Shown: one piece after another, positions 26,501-35,557 of the stretch
Numbering within the stretch: the first letter of the stretch is position 1
Layout: every line of letters begins with the position of its first letter
From: Saccharospirillaceae bacterium
GTDB taxonomy: Bacteria > Pseudomonadota > Gammaproteobacteria > Pseudomonadales > Oceanobacteraceae
Reading direction: 5' to 3'
Assembly: GCA_021208685.1 (NCBI GenBank)
Contig: JAJOJJ010000018.1
Coordinates: forward strand, 1 to 64,000
DNA: 64,000 nucleotides
Made by a program: the position numbers and the translations under genes
Notes under the pieces: model-generated
Databases searched by the model: none
Seen by the model: the letters and a program-made list of their open reading frames with translations, nothing else
What the model was told of the DNA's origin: nothing

Positions 26501-26983
26501 CACAGCGTTGATGTCGACTCCTGGGTGGGAAATGGCACCCGTTTCCGCATTACCCTGCCGCTGACGGAAGCCGATGTGGTGAAACAGGATAACCGCGACC
26601 AACAGGCGCGGGTGTCGGGCAGTTTCGAAGGATTGCAGACCTTCTGTATCGATAACGATGCCGAAGTGCTGGCCGGTATGAACGCCCTGCTCAGCAGCTG
26701 GCAATGCGAGGTATTCAGCTGCAGCGATGAGCTGGAAGCGGAGCAGGTGCCGTTTAAACCTCAGATTATGCTGGCCGATTATCAGCTCGATAATGACGTC
26801 ACCGGGCTGCAGGTGATGTCGATGCTGCGACGCCATTTTAACGAGGACATCCCCGGCGTTTTAATCTCAGCCGACCCTCGGCCATCGGTGGCAGAAGAAG
26901 CAAAATCTCTTGGCTTCTACTTTCTGAAAAAACCCGTACGTCCGGCGGCTTTGCGGGCGCTGATCAGACGTCTGATCCGTTAA
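23546..26983 (+). CDS. crbS: SSS-fused hybrid sensor histidine kinase CrbS (MxtR-like)
   Basis: 1145 residues. Residues ~1-500 form a sodium:solute-symporter-like membrane domain (from LYIGTLFGIAWYGDRRAH). A linker leads to a PAS domain (~639-745; AVENLHQGVSVVDRNLNLVA), then a coiled coil, HisKA with AAGHDLMQPLNAAK (phospho-His 799), and HATPase (LLSNAVRYT, DTGPGIP, KGLGLGLAIV). A C-terminal receiver (~1030-1145) has Asp1078 in MLADYQLD and KKP near 1129. This is the CrbS/MxtR architecture, in which a transporter-like domain senses acetate or its flux and controls acs through CrbR. The context (actP operon divergent, crbR and acs downstream) supports this strongly. It starts behind AAGGAA. 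Confidence 0.9.
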   Translation: MIPAWQLISISVLYIGTLFGIAWYGDRRAHTGKPVHNTGLIYSLSLAVYCTSWTFYGAVGMAATSGWMFLSIYIGPILFLLFFWRMLGKIIRIAKEKRLTSIADFIATRYGRDHTLAILVTIVAVLGVVPYIALQLKAIATTFELVTQPLGTLSDGPVSFWQDTAFHISWAMALFVIVFGTRDIDASEQHPGMILAVAFESLVKLLAILAVGTWVMTSLFDSPLDLLSLSKTVMPDHALFSSDVISLAFILQSLLAGFAILCLPRQFQVGVIENESVRHIHTARWMFPLYLVLMLLFVVPIALTGHLFMRDLGFTPDTYVLSLPVSLGQDALAIIAFIGGGSAATGMIIVATIAISTMVSNELVLPAFFRNTQQQSDIQQSSSVRTLVLTVRRMVIVVMILGSYLFYRMVGEFESLAAIGLLSFAAVAQFAPALIGGLIWQGGNRQGAIAGLVSGTFIWIYTLLWPLLAKGAEQSISTPYQMLGLNLDDFSFGVILSLSVNISLYIFFSVVTNASVRERMLASDFTSAKALNPGNQVAPSFTCKVDDVRVVLERILGYKKTESFFADYQSLHGIQYDHAMASSELLHDAEKLLASVVGSSSARVIFSTLLGGEQIQIRDLAFLASEASQAFAMSREQLQAAVENLHQGVSVVDRNLNLVAWNRRYLELFNYPPGFIQVGKPIAEIIAFNAERGFCGPGSTEQQVERRMRFLSAGSAHQFERLLPNGVVISMQGHPMPDGGFVTSFTDITVHRKAEQALKEANITLERRVEKSTQQLDDLTSQLIEANTSKTRFLAAAGHDLMQPLNAAKLFASTLAQHDLSADQRHLLTHLEGSLQSAEDVLSVLVEISKLDAGVIEPSLHPIQLSAVLKPLRDEFTALAAEKGLVLRFRPCQYWVLSDAHWLRRIVQNLLSNAVRYTHHGGILLGCRKRGEQLVIEVWDTGPGIPRSKLGEIFGEFKRLNQGKQDSKGLGLGLAIVDRMAKRMGHSVDVDSWVGNGTRFRITLPLTEADVVKQDNRDQQARVSGSFEGLQTFCIDNDAEVLAGMNALLSSWQCEVFSCSDELEAEQVPFKPQIMLADYQLDNDVTGLQVMSMLRRHFNEDIPGVLISADPRPSVAEEAKSLGFYFLKKPVRPAALRALIRRLIR

Positions 26984-27015
26984 TAAAAAGCGCTGGCCAT
27001 AAAAATAGCGCGCAT

Positions 27016-27046
27016 AAAAAACAGGAGCCGTAGCTCCTGTTTTTTA
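27016..27046. terminator. Bidirectional terminator between crbS and crbR
   Basis: The stem ACAGGAGC/GCTCCTGT has a 4-base loop with an A-run before and a T-run after, serving both convergent genes. Confidence 0.9.
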
Positions 27047-27076
27047 TGCTTTCTGATCATCATTACCCGATCAGCT

Positions 27077-27751
27077 TCACACCTGATTCGCCATCAGCGT
27101 ATCGGGTTTTTCAAAGTCCAGACTCTGTACCGAAATGACGGCCTGAGTACGGGTGCGCACACCCAGCTTACGGAAAATGGCCGTTACGTGCGCTTTGATG
27201 GTCGCTTCGCTCACATCCAGGTCATACGCAATCTGCTTATTCAGCATCCCTTCCGACATCATGGTCAGCACACGGAATTGCTGTGGCGTCAGGCTCGCCA
27301 GACGCTCAGCCAGATCCAGTGCGTTCTGGTTCGGCTGATGCTGATGACGACGGGCGGCATCGGGCAGATAGATATCCCCCTGCAGCACCATTTCGATCGC
27401 TTTGGCGATGTGTTCAAGCGGTGATGACTTGGAAATATAACCGGAGGCTTCATGATCAATGGCCTGACACATAATGGCAGGATCTTCACAGGCCGATACG
27501 ACGATGACCGGAATTGCCGGATAGTGCGAGCGCAGAAAAACCAGCCCCGAATAACCGTGCGCACCGGGCATCTGTAAATCCAGCAAAATCAGGTCAGCGT
27601 CTTTATGCTGCTCCACAATCTGCTGTAATTCCGGCAGCGATTCTGCCTGCTCAATGGTTACTTCAGGTACCAGCTGTTTTACGGCCTGCTGCATGGCGGT
27701 ACGGAATAATGGATGGTCATCAGCAATGATGATTTTTTGTGCGAGCTGCAT
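27077..27751 (-). CDS. crbR: LuxR-family response regulator CrbR (ErdR-like)
   Basis: A 224-residue NarL/FixJ-type regulator. The receiver has ADDHPLFR acidic residues, phospho-acceptor Asp58 in LILLDLQMPG and SKSSPLEHIAKAI with the conserved Lys. The C-terminal LuxR helix-turn-helix reads LTPQQFRVLTMMSEG, NKQIAYDLDVSEATIKAHV and FRKLGVRTRTQAV. It starts behind GGAGGGG. Its position between crbS and acs matches the CrbSR module, where CrbR activates acs. The shared palindromes in this window are candidate binding sites. Confidence 0.9.
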   Translation of the reverse strand: MQLAQKIIIADDHPLFRTAMQQAVKQLVPEVTIEQAESLPELQQIVEQHKDADLILLDLQMPGAHGYSGLVFLRSHYPAIPVIVVSACEDPAIMCQAIDHEASGYISKSSPLEHIAKAIEMVLQGDIYLPDAARRHQHQPNQNALDLAERLASLTPQQFRVLTMMSEGMLNKQIAYDLDVSEATIKAHVTAIFRKLGVRTRTQAVISVQSLDFEKPDTLMANQV

Positions 27752-27852
27752 AGTCCCCTCCGGAGAATCCTGCTCAGTGGTTTAACCACTGACTGTTGTT
27801 ATTGTGCGACATTTTTTCACCGCCTGCCTGTGTACGGTGCAAAAACGCAAAA

Positions 27853-27880
27853 AACTGTCCAGAGAATTCTCTGGACAGTT
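27853..27880 (-). terminator. Terminator of acs: perfect 28-base palindrome
   Basis: AACTGTCCAGAGAA is followed immediately by its exact reverse complement. On the minus strand the palindrome is followed by TTTTGCGTTTTTGC. It ends the acs transcript before crbR. Confidence 0.85.
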
Positions 27881-27919
27881 GTTGTCAACATCGGGATGAA
27901 TACGCGTCATCCCGGCTGA

Positions 27920-29872
27920 TTACCCACGGTTAAGGCGCTTATCGATCAGCGATTCCACAACCGACGGATCGGCCAGTGTTGAAATATCCCCCAGAGAATC
28001 GTGTTCGTTGGCGGCAATCTTACGCAAAATACGGCGCATAATTTTACCGGAACGGGTTTTTGGCAGTCCTGGCGTAATCTGAATCAGATCAGGGGCTGCA
28101 ATCGGGCCGATTTCCGCACGTACCCAGTTACGCAACTCCTTCACCAATTCTTCGCTGGATTCTTCACCGGCATTCAGGGTGACGTACACGTAAATCCCCT
28201 GTCCCTTAATGTCATGCGGATACCCCACCACCGCCGCTTCAGCGACTTTAGGATGGGCTACCAGGGCACTTTCCACTTCAGCCGTCCCCATACGGTGACC
28301 GGAGACGTTGATCACATCATCCACTCGCCCGGTAATCCAGTAATAACCATCCGCATCCCGGCGAGCACCGTCACCGGTAAAGTACATGCCACGGAACGTT
28401 GAGAAATAAGTCTGAACAAAACGCTCATGATCACCAAAAACGCTCCGCGCCTGACCCGGCCAACTGTCGACAATCACCAGATTGCCTTCCGTTGCACCGT
28501 CCAGAATCATACCGGTGTTATCGACCAGCGCTGGCTGAACGCCAAAGAACGGCAGGGTTGCAGAACCGGGTTTGGTATCGGTCGCTCCCGGCAGAGGGGT
28601 AATCATGATGCCGCCAGTTTCAGTCTGCCACCAGGTATCCACCACCGGACAGCGTTCTTCGCCGATGGTGCGGTAATACCATTCCCAGGCTTCCGGGTTG
28701 ATCGGCTCGCCGACAGACCCCAGCAGACGCAGGGACTCACGGTGCGTTCCTTCAACGGCTTTCGAACCTTCGGCCATCAGCGAGCGGATCGCGGTGGGCG
28801 CGGTGTAGAGAATATTCACCTGATGCTTATCGACAATCTGCGAGAAGCGGTTGATATCCGGGTAGTTCGGCACACCTTCACACATCAGCGTGGTACCACC
28901 ATTGGCCAGCGGGCCGTACAGCAGATAGGTATGACCGGTAATCCAGCCAACATCGGCGGTACACCAGTAGATATCACCGTCGTGATAATCAAAAACGTAC
29001 TGGTGGGTAATCGATGCCCACACCATGTAACCGCCGGTTGTGTGCAGCACCCCCTTAGGCTTACCGGTAGAACCGGAGGTATACAGAATAAAGAGCGGGT
29101 CTTCAGCGCCCATCTCTTCAGCCGGGCAATGCGGAGAAGCCAGACTGACCAGGTCGTGATACCAAACATCACGATGCGAGTGCCAGGCGATGTCTGAGCC
29201 GGTACGCTTTACCACGATCACTTTTTCCAGCGAGCGGATGGCCGGATTGGTCAGAGCCTCATCGACATTGGCTTTCAGAGGCACTTTCTTACCGCCACGC
29301 ACGCCCTCATCGGAGGTAATAACAATTTTGGCGCTGCTGTCTTCGATACGGCCAGCCAGCGCATCCGGAGAGAATCCACCAAATACCACCGAGTGCACCG
29401 CACCAATCCGTGTGCAGGCCAGCATGGCGACCGCCGCTTCCGGAATCATCGGCATATAAATGCAGACGATATCGCCCTTACGCACACCCTGACCACGCAG
29501 CGCATTGGCAAAGCGGGAAACTTCTTCATGCAGCTCTTTATAGGTAATGTGGCGATCCTGACCCGGATCATCACCTTCCCAGATAATGGCGGTCTGATCG
29601 CCACGGGTTTCGAGATGGCGATCCAGACAATTCGCTGAGGCATTCAGTGTACCGTCTTCAAACCATTTGATATCGACGTTGTGATCGTCAAAGGATACGT
29701 TGCGCACACGAGTGAACGGTTTTATCCAGTCAATACGCTGTTCTGCCTGCTCACGCCAGAACCCTTCCGGATTAATGACGGACTGCTGATACATCTGCAG
29801 ATACTTCTCGTTGTTAATCCAGGCGGAATCAGCAAATTCCGGTTTGACTGGATAAACCTTCTGGTCGCTCAT
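27920..29872 (-). CDS. acs: Acetyl-CoA synthetase
   Basis: A 650-residue AMP-forming acetate:CoA ligase of normal length, converting acetate, ATP and CoA to acetyl-CoA in the cytosol. Visible motifs are the P-loop [40 protein letters not shown] and the C-terminal [11 protein letters not shown] with the catalytic Lys that is regulated by acetylation in this family. It starts behind AGGGAG. The promoter region carries a near-perfect copy of the shared palindrome about 100 bases upstream, consistent with CrbR control. Confidence 0.97.
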   Translation of the reverse strand: MSDQKVYPVKPEFADSAWINNEKYLQMYQQSVINPEGFWREQAEQRIDWIKPFTRVRNVSFDDHNVDIKWFEDGTLNASANCLDRHLETRGDQTAIIWEGDDPGQDRHITYKELHEEVSRFANALRGQGVRKGDIVCIYMPMIPEAAVAMLACTRIGAVHSVVFGGFSPDALAGRIEDSSAKIVITSDEGVRGGKKVPLKANVDEALTNPAIRSLEKVIVVKRTGSDIAWHSHRDVWYHDLVSLASPHCPAEEMGAEDPLFILYTSGSTGKPKGVLHTTGGYMVWASITHQYVFDYHDGDIYWCTADVGWITGHTYLLYGPLANGGTTLMCEGVPNYPDINRFSQIVDKHQVNILYTAPTAIRSLMAEGSKAVEGTHRESLRLLGSVGEPINPEAWEWYYRTIGEERCPVVDTWWQTETGGIMITPLPGATDTKPGSATLPFFGVQPALVDNTGMILDGATEGNLVIVDSWPGQARSVFGDHERFVQTYFSTFRGMYFTGDGARRDADGYYWITGRVDDVINVSGHRMGTAEVESALVAHPKVAEAAVVGYPHDIKGQGIYVYVTLNAGEESSEELVKELRNWVRAEIGPIAAPDLIQITPGLPKTRSGKIMRRILRKIAANEHDSLGDISTLADPSVVESLIDKRLNRG

Positions 29873-30525
29873 AGCGTTCTCCCTAAGTGATTATTTTTAA
29901 AGCTCGCTAGTGCTCGGCGGCAATGTCTGTCGGATAACTCATATTGAGTGACCCGCCGCCATTCCCCAAATTAGACAATGGTCTATCCGCCAACAAACCC
30001 AACGACCATGCTTGATGGCGGCAGAATGTCTTGGCCAAAATCGGCATGACACACAATCCGCAACGCATTCTCTGTTTCAACACGGGCTTCGGCGCCTCAA
30101 GCGGCGGTCAGTCAGAAAAACCTCAGCCACTATTTAATACCCTTATCAGATATGCTGAACCAGTGTTTCCTGTGCTTATCCTGCTGAAATCTAAAGAAAA
30201 ACCAGCCGATGCTTTGCTCTGTATCAGATATTCACCTGTGCCTGTCCTGAATGAATAACCATTATTAAAAGAAGCATCAACAAATAGTTAACGGTATAAG
30301 TCAGGTTCGCAAAATGCCCTTTATCAGCGGAAACGCGCACCAAAACAGCACATCGACAGCACTCTCCGACTCCGCCTTAAACCGCAGTGGCTCAGCCGTA
30401 GTTCAACAGAGAGTTAGTAAGTACTTCTACTTAACGCCTCACAGCTTCGACCTTTGGCTAATTTCATCGCACAGAAACTGTGCACCATAGTGAGCAGGCA
30501 CAACTATGATAATAAGGAGAGCGAC
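29873..30525. other. Long divergent intergenic region between acs and the porin gene
   Basis: About 650 bases without a convincing gene; a 75-codon frame at 30031-30258 has no ribosome site and no family feature. The acs-proximal part holds the palindrome at 29972-29985. I see no other motif I can name. AAGGAG precedes the porin start. Confidence 0.6.
29972..29985. promoter_or_regulatory. CrbR-like palindrome upstream of acs
   Basis: TAGACAATGGTCTA fits TAGACC-N2-GGTCTA at 13 of 14 positions and is 100 bases upstream of the acs start. Confidence 0.5.
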
Positions 30526-31659
30526 ATGCGTAAGACTTCTGCAATTCTGCTGGCCGCGGCACTGCCAATGGCAGTTCAGGCAGCAAATACCGAGTTCAGC
30601 TATGGCGGCTATATCAAGCTGGACGCCATGATGAGCACCTACTCCGATGGCGACATTGCTGCGGCAAGTGCAGGGCGTGATTTTTACGTACCGGCCACTA
30701 CGCCAACCAGCGGCGGCACCGGCGAAGAAACAAGCAGCGTGGATTTCAATGCAAAATCCTCCCGTATTAACTTCAAAACCGTTACCACCACCGACAGTGG
30801 CGAGAAAGTAACCGGCTTTGTCGAGATGGACTTTCTGCTGGCGCCGGGCGGTAATGAGATTGTATCCAACTCTTATAATCCACGCCTGCGCCATGCCTTC
30901 TTTACCTACAACAACCTGACCTTTGGTCAGACCTGGTCAACGTTTATGAACGTTGGCGCCCTGCCAGAAACCGTCGACTTCCTCGGCGTAAGTGACGGTA
31001 CAGTATTTAACCGTCAGGCACAGATCCGCTACACCATGGGTGACTTCCAGTTTGCTCTGGAAAACCCGGAAAGCACTGTTGCAGGCACGGGTGTAACCGA
31101 TGACGCAGGGCTGCCTGACATCGTTGCCCGTTACAATATCAAAGCCGGTGATCACGCCTTTACCGTTGCCGCAATTGCACGTCAGATGGCCATTCAGGAT
31201 GGTGTAAAAGATGGCGTTGACGAATCCACTAACGGCTTCGGCATCAGCCTGTCAGGCGTGGTAAAACTCGGTGCTGACGATCTGAAATTCAGCTACACCA
31301 ATGGTAACGTCAGCCGTTATGTCGGCCTGGGTGCGGTCAATGATGCAACCGTATCCGCAAATGGCGATCTGGAAGCAACAACGGTAAGCGCTGCCTTTGT
31401 CGCTTACCGTCACTTCTGGAACGATAAGATGCGCAGCACCATCGCTTACTCCATGCTGGATGCTGACTACGATGATGACACCATCGCGGCAGGCCTGGTC
31501 GAATCATCAACCAGCACCCGCCTGAACCTGATGTACTCTCCAACCAAAGAAGTCACCTATGGTGTGGAATACAGCATGGCAACACTGGAAAAAGTAACCA
31601 CCACCAAGAACGAAGGCGATATGAACCGCCTGCACTTTACCGCCAAGTACAGCTTCTGA
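30526..31659 (+). CDS. DcaP-like trimeric porin
   Basis: About 377 residues. The ATG at 30526 follows AAGGAGAGCG and gives a clear signal peptide (KTSAILLAAALPMAVQA). The mature part begins FSYGGYIKLDAMMS and continues with SSRINFKT, VEMDFLL, PRLRHAFFTYNNLTFGQTWS and FNRQAQIRYTMGDFQFALEN, ending in an outer-membrane type Phe (FTAKYSF). This matches the DcaP-like porin family, which admits dicarboxylates and other small anions. The place next to acs hints at organic-acid uptake (inference). It is monocistronic with its own terminator. Confidence 0.87.
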   Translation: MRKTSAILLAAALPMAVQAANTEFSYGGYIKLDAMMSTYSDGDIAAASAGRDFYVPATTPTSGGTGEETSSVDFNAKSSRINFKTVTTTDSGEKVTGFVEMDFLLAPGGNEIVSNSYNPRLRHAFFTYNNLTFGQTWSTFMNVGALPETVDFLGVSDGTVFNRQAQIRYTMGDFQFALENPESTVAGTGVTDDAGLPDIVARYNIKAGDHAFTVAAIARQMAIQDGVKDGVDESTNGFGISLSGVVKLGADDLKFSYTNGNVSRYVGLGAVNDATVSANGDLEATTVSAAFVAYRHFWNDKMRSTIAYSMLDADYDDDTIAAGLVESSTSTRLNLMYSPTKEVTYGVEYSMATLEKVTTTKNEGDMNRLHFTAKYSF

Positions 31660-31682
31660 TCTGCACCTGACGTGATTGACAG

Positions 31683-31708
31683 AAACCCGGCTCCAGCCGG
31701 GTTTTTTT
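31683..31708 (+). terminator. Rho-independent terminator of the porin gene
   Basis: The stem AAACCCGGC/GCCGGGTTT with loop TCCA is followed by TTTT, 24 bases after the stop. Confidence 0.92.
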
Positions 31709-32398
31709 ATCGCTGCTGTTAATACTCCCGTTAAAAAGCGGATTTTTATTGTGAGCACGCCACTCCGCGTGACGTACACACAGGAGCGGACTGACAACCT
31801 TCTGAACCTGCACCCTCACCGACACCGACACCGACACCGACACCGAACCGTCAGAGCCATTCCGGTAATGATTCACTCAAAACATCCTGCCGTTCACCAG
31901 AGGGAAGAACTCACGCAAAAATGATCTGGTGCTTTCAGCCAGAATATTCAGCAGAAACATCCATACCCAATGCCACCATACCGCTGAACCAGACGGTAGA
32001 ACTCCCGCAATCATCATCCGGTGATTTAAGCAAGATCATCCGGTAAAAACACTCACCAAAACTTCAGTGCCAAAAAAGAAGAGTCAATATATCGCATCGA
32101 CTTAATGGAACGATCAAACCAAAATCATTAACAATTTAATACGCATATCTGCGCAAATGTTACACAACAACAAACCAGTTACAATTTGTTACTATTTTTT
32201 ATAAAAAAGATTCGGCTGACGTTTTTCGTCACATTCATCGAATAATTGGCACTTATGACGGGTATTTTTTAAAAACCAGCCCTTATAACAACTCTTAAGT
32301 ATTAAGACATTCGCCATTCTTTAATTAAAAGAAAATAATTCTATAAAAACAGTGCATTACATCGCACTTTTCAAACATGATAGGCCCCTGTCGGCAAA
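31709..32398. other. Non-coding, AT-rich region before the DUF11 operon
   Basis: About 690 bases with no convincing gene. The left part includes the CACCGA tandem repeat; short frames across it read SVSVSV and are artefacts of the repeat. From about 32080 the sequence becomes clearly A+T rich (runs such as TTACTATTTTTTATAAAAAAG), which may be a curved or silencer-bound promoter region. This ends at the predicted sigma-70 promoter. Confidence 0.6.
31817..31846 (+). repeat. Hexanucleotide repeat (CACCGA)x5
   Basis: Five perfect CACCGA units in non-coding sequence about 110 bases after the porin terminator. Slippage could vary the copy number. It is too far from the next start (about 640 bases) to be an obvious phase switch. 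Confidence 0.9.
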
Positions 32399-32427
32399 TT
32401 GACTCGGCCTTACGCCGTGCCTAGAAT
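32399..32427 (+). promoter_or_regulatory. Sigma-70 promoter of the DUF11 operon
   Basis: TTGACT, a 17-base spacer and TAGAAT give a near-consensus promoter. The predicted transcript start near 32434 leaves a leader of about 54 bases before the first gene. Confidence 0.7.
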
Positions 32428-32487
32428 GCCGCCGTTACACAAATTAACTAATACCTGTTTTTTTGGCACCTGAGTGCGGATTTTAGT

Positions 32488-35400
32488 TTGAACGAACGGA
32501 CTGCGTTTCATACCGAGATTATTGATAAGCCCGTTATTTTCCAACTGGAAAGGATAACGCTCGCCCTTATTTTCGTACTTATGTCCTCATACACTCTTGC
32601 TGCCGAAAATGTTGTGTTACGCGAAAGCTATGCCGGTAATCTGTCATATACCGTGACCGGCAACAGCATGCGGTACATATATACCAATTATCATCACCTG
32701 ATCTGCGGTCAACTTTACAGCTCCGATGGCAGTGTCAGCATCCCTTCCGGCAGCAGTGTCGTCTCAGCATTTTTGTATTGGTCAGGTTCGGGCAGTAACG
32801 ATAATCAGGTTCAGTTTGCGGGAACTAACGTCAATGCCGATGTAATTTACAATGAGTATATTGAGGGACTCAGCTACTACAGCGCCCGGGCGGACGTGAC
32901 TAATCTTGTCGGCCCTGCCAGCGCCACCTACACCGTATCCGGACTCAGCTTTAATGGCAGCGCAACTTACTGCAATGGCGGCAGGGCCTATGGCGGCTGG
33001 GCACTGGTGGTTGTTTATGAAAATGCGCAGGAGCCTCTGCGCGTGGTCAACCTCTTCGATGGCTTCCGCAGTTTCTGGTACAACTCGATCACCCTGACGC
33101 CCAATAATTTTGTTGTCGCCGATAACCCGGCAGCACTGGGCGGCAAACACGCGCACATCACCTGGGAAGGTGATGCCGATTTACTCCACTCAGAAAATCT
33201 GAGCTTTAACGGCTCAGTATTAAGCGGCAGCGGCAACCCTCAGGGGAATCAGTTCAACTCGTACTCGAATGCCACAGGCAGCAGTACATCCGGTGTTGAT
33301 ATTGACATCTACAATATCGGCAATTACCTCATTCCCGGTTCACAATCGGCCACCTCTGTTTATTCAAGTGGTCAGGATCGTGTTTTTCTGAGCGCTGAAA
33401 TCATCAGCATCCCAAGCCGTGATGTTGCTGATCTTAGCATCAGCATTACTGATCCGGTGACGGTACAGCGCGGTAATGATTCTGAACTGGCAATCCGTGT
33501 AACAAATAAAGGCCCACGTTCGGCCAATGCTGTTCAGCTAGAAATCCCCCTGACCGATGGTATGAGCCTGTCATCATTTTCCGGCAACAACTGGCTATGC
33601 TCTTCGTCTGTCAGCTCTGTTATTTGCCAGCTCAACAATCTGGCAGTCAATCAATTCAGTGATCTGACCGTCAGCCTGTCCACTGCGGCAACCACCCAGA
33701 CCAGTGTAAATTTTCTCATCAGTACCAGCAGTGCGACCTTCGACCACCGTATGAACAACAACAGTCAGCAAGTTTCTATCAGTATTGTTGAACCGGATCT
33801 CAGCACATCAATAAAGCGGGTGATCGATCTCAATGGTGGGCTGGTTCGTCCGGGCGACACCCTGCGCTTTGAAATTGAAATGACAAACAGCGGTATTGCA
33901 ACCGTTAATAATCTGGCGCTGACGGATCATATCCCATCACTGATCAGCAGTTTTCAGGTTTCCGGTATACCGGCCGGCGCACAACTGACAACACAACCGG
34001 CACCGGCAGGAGACTTCGGGCGCGGTGTTGTCAGCCTGTCGGCGCTGACAATACCCGCTGGTGAATCACGGACTCTGACGATTGATGCCGTGCTGTCTTC
34101 CGGCGCCCAGGATGGCGCCAGCTTTACCAATACCGCAATCCTGAGCGGGGCGGCATTAAATATCCCCCTTACTTCATCCGTCATAACGGTTAACAACATT
34201 CTCAGTATTCCGGGGAATAAACCGCTTTATTTGCAACCCAATCTCACTCTTACTCGGGTAGCAACAACTGACAACAGCTCTGCCATCGAAATAGTCAACA
34301 ACAGTTCGGTTGTCTGGCAATTATCTCCGGCTTTGCAGACCGATATGTCTCTTGATTACAGCCAGAGCATTCCATTTCGTTTCTACGCACGAAATGGTAA
34401 TGACTCTCTGAATAACACGGCCTACAACCATACGTTTGAAATTCGTCTGCTTGCCAGACGCTCTGGCACAGACACACTGCTTGCCAGCAAGACGCTGACG
34501 GCGGAGCTTTTAACTGCTGGCAATAACAGCGGACTTGAAATTATCCGTGAGTTTAACACTGAGCTTGATGTGCAAAATGCAGCGCCGTTACTGAGTGGCG
34601 ACCTGTTGCTGCTCAGTATCCGGCAGTTTGGCAGTCCGTACTCAGATCCTGTCGATATGTTCTTGCGGCGGAACAGCGACAGCAACAGCAGCCAGCTCAC
34701 CCTGACGTCCAACACCGTTATCAACGTTGAACATGTTGCACTGTATGACGCGCCGCATCCTGGCGGGAATATCATCAGTGCGGCTCAACGTGGGCAAACA
34801 ATCTATATCCGCAGTGCAGTCTCAGATCCTTTCGGTGCTGACGATATTACCGCTGCAACGCTCGACTTATTCGATCCTGATAATAATCAGGTGCTGGATA
34901 ACATTTCCTTAACGGCTGTTGCCACCAGTAACGCAGTTAAGATTTTTGAATACAGCACAACCGTAATGACAGATGCTTCAACAGGTAACTGGAAAGCCAG
35001 CATCAGAGCAGAAGAGGGATATGAAAATCTGGTATTCAGCAATAAAGATCTGGACTATGCGGTGATTCTTTTCCCGAATTTGAATCTGACTAAAAATGCT
35101 CAGGTCATTTCCGATCCGGTTAATGGCAATAACAACCCCAAAGCCATTCCGGGAGCAGAGATAGTCTATACCCTGACGGCATTAAATGAGGGTGAAGGTC
35201 AGACCGATGCCGACACGCTGATTATTGATGACAAAATTCCTTCCGATGTACGTGTATATGTCGCCGATTTTAATGGTACCGGACCAGCAGAATTTATTCA
35301 GGGCAACGTGAACAGTGGCCTTACTTACAACTTCGCATCATTAAGTGCCGCCAACGATGATCTCGATTTTTCCAATGATAATGATGACAGTGATGGCATT

Positions 35401-35547
35401 GTGTACGGTTACATTCCGCAACCGGATGCCGAAGGCTTCGATGCCAATGTCACCTATATCCGATTTATGCCGAAAGGCATATTAAACCCCGCATCCGGAA
35501 GCAGTCAGCCGGAATTTACGTTTCGCTATAAAGTAAAGGTCCAATAA
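32488..35547 (+). CDS. Large secreted DUF11-repeat protein (first gene of DUF11 operon)
   Basis: The 1019-residue frame opens at a TTG; no ATG gives a better signal peptide (ITLALIFVLMSSYTLAAEN). Residues ~40-310 form a beta-rich domain with SAFLYWSGSG, ARADVTNLV, GGWALVVVYE and VVNLFDGF, a module known from other large secreted proteins. DUF11-like Ig modules follow (~313-430, ~435-560), then less clear beta domains, and a last DUF11 copy near ~865-1015 with NPKAIPGAEIVYTL (around residue 884). There is no C-terminal barrel, sorting motif or anchor. It is probably exported by Sec and held at or released from the surface (inference). Four further genes on the same strand follow closely. Confidence 0.8.
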   Translation: MNERTAFHTEIIDKPVIFQLERITLALIFVLMSSYTLAAENVVLRESYAGNLSYTVTGNSMRYIYTNYHHLICGQLYSSDGSVSIPSGSSVVSAFLYWSGSGSNDNQVQFAGTNVNADVIYNEYIEGLSYYSARADVTNLVGPASATYTVSGLSFNGSATYCNGGRAYGGWALVVVYENAQEPLRVVNLFDGFRSFWYNSITLTPNNFVVADNPAALGGKHAHITWEGDADLLHSENLSFNGSVLSGSGNPQGNQFNSYSNATGSSTSGVDIDIYNIGNYLIPGSQSATSVYSSGQDRVFLSAEIISIPSRDVADLSISITDPVTVQRGNDSELAIRVTNKGPRSANAVQLEIPLTDGMSLSSFSGNNWLCSSSVSSVICQLNNLAVNQFSDLTVSLSTAATTQTSVNFLISTSSATFDHRMNNNSQQVSISIVEPDLSTSIKRVIDLNGGLVRPGDTLRFEIEMTNSGIATVNNLALTDHIPSLISSFQVSGIPAGAQLTTQPAPAGDFGRGVVSLSALTIPAGESRTLTIDAVLSSGAQDGASFTNTAILSGAALNIPLTSSVITVNNILSIPGNKPLYLQPNLTLTRVATTDNSSAIEIVNNSSVVWQLSPALQTDMSLDYSQSIPFRFYARNGNDSLNNTAYNHTFEIRLLARRSGTDTLLASKTLTAELLTAGNNSGLEIIREFNTELDVQNAAPLLSGDLLLLSIRQFGSPYSDPVDMFLRRNSDSNSSQLTLTSNTVINVEHVALYDAPHPGGNIISAAQRGQTIYIRSAVSDPFGADDITAATLDLFDPDNNQVLDNISLTAVATSNAVKIFEYSTTVMTDASTGNWKASIRAEEGYENLVFSNKDLDYAVILFPNLNLTKNAQVISDPVNGNNNPKAIPGAEIVYTLTALNEGEGQTDADTLIIDDKIPSDVRVYVADFNGTGPAEFIQGNVNSGLTYNFASLSAANDDLDFSNDNDDSDGIVYGYIPQPDAEGFDANVTYIRFMPKGILNPASGSSQPEFTFRYKVKVQ

Positions 35548-35557
35548 GGAGCATTCT

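Noticed and set aside
26045-26836. Long minus-strand open frame inside crbS
   Set aside because: It is antisense to conserved kinase domains, has no ribosome site and no family feature; it is a shadow of codon bias.
28427-29197. Long plus-strand open frame inside acs
   Set aside because: It lies antisense to a fully conserved acs and has low-complexity Arg/Thr/Gln-rich sequence of no recognisable family.
30031-30258. 75-codon gene between acs and the porin gene
   Set aside because: No ribosome site, no hydrophobic or conserved segment, and mixed composition expected of non-coding DNA.
31637-31876. Small protein with SVSVSVSV stretch
   Set aside because: The Ser-Val run is just the CACCGA repeat read on the other strand; no ribosome site.
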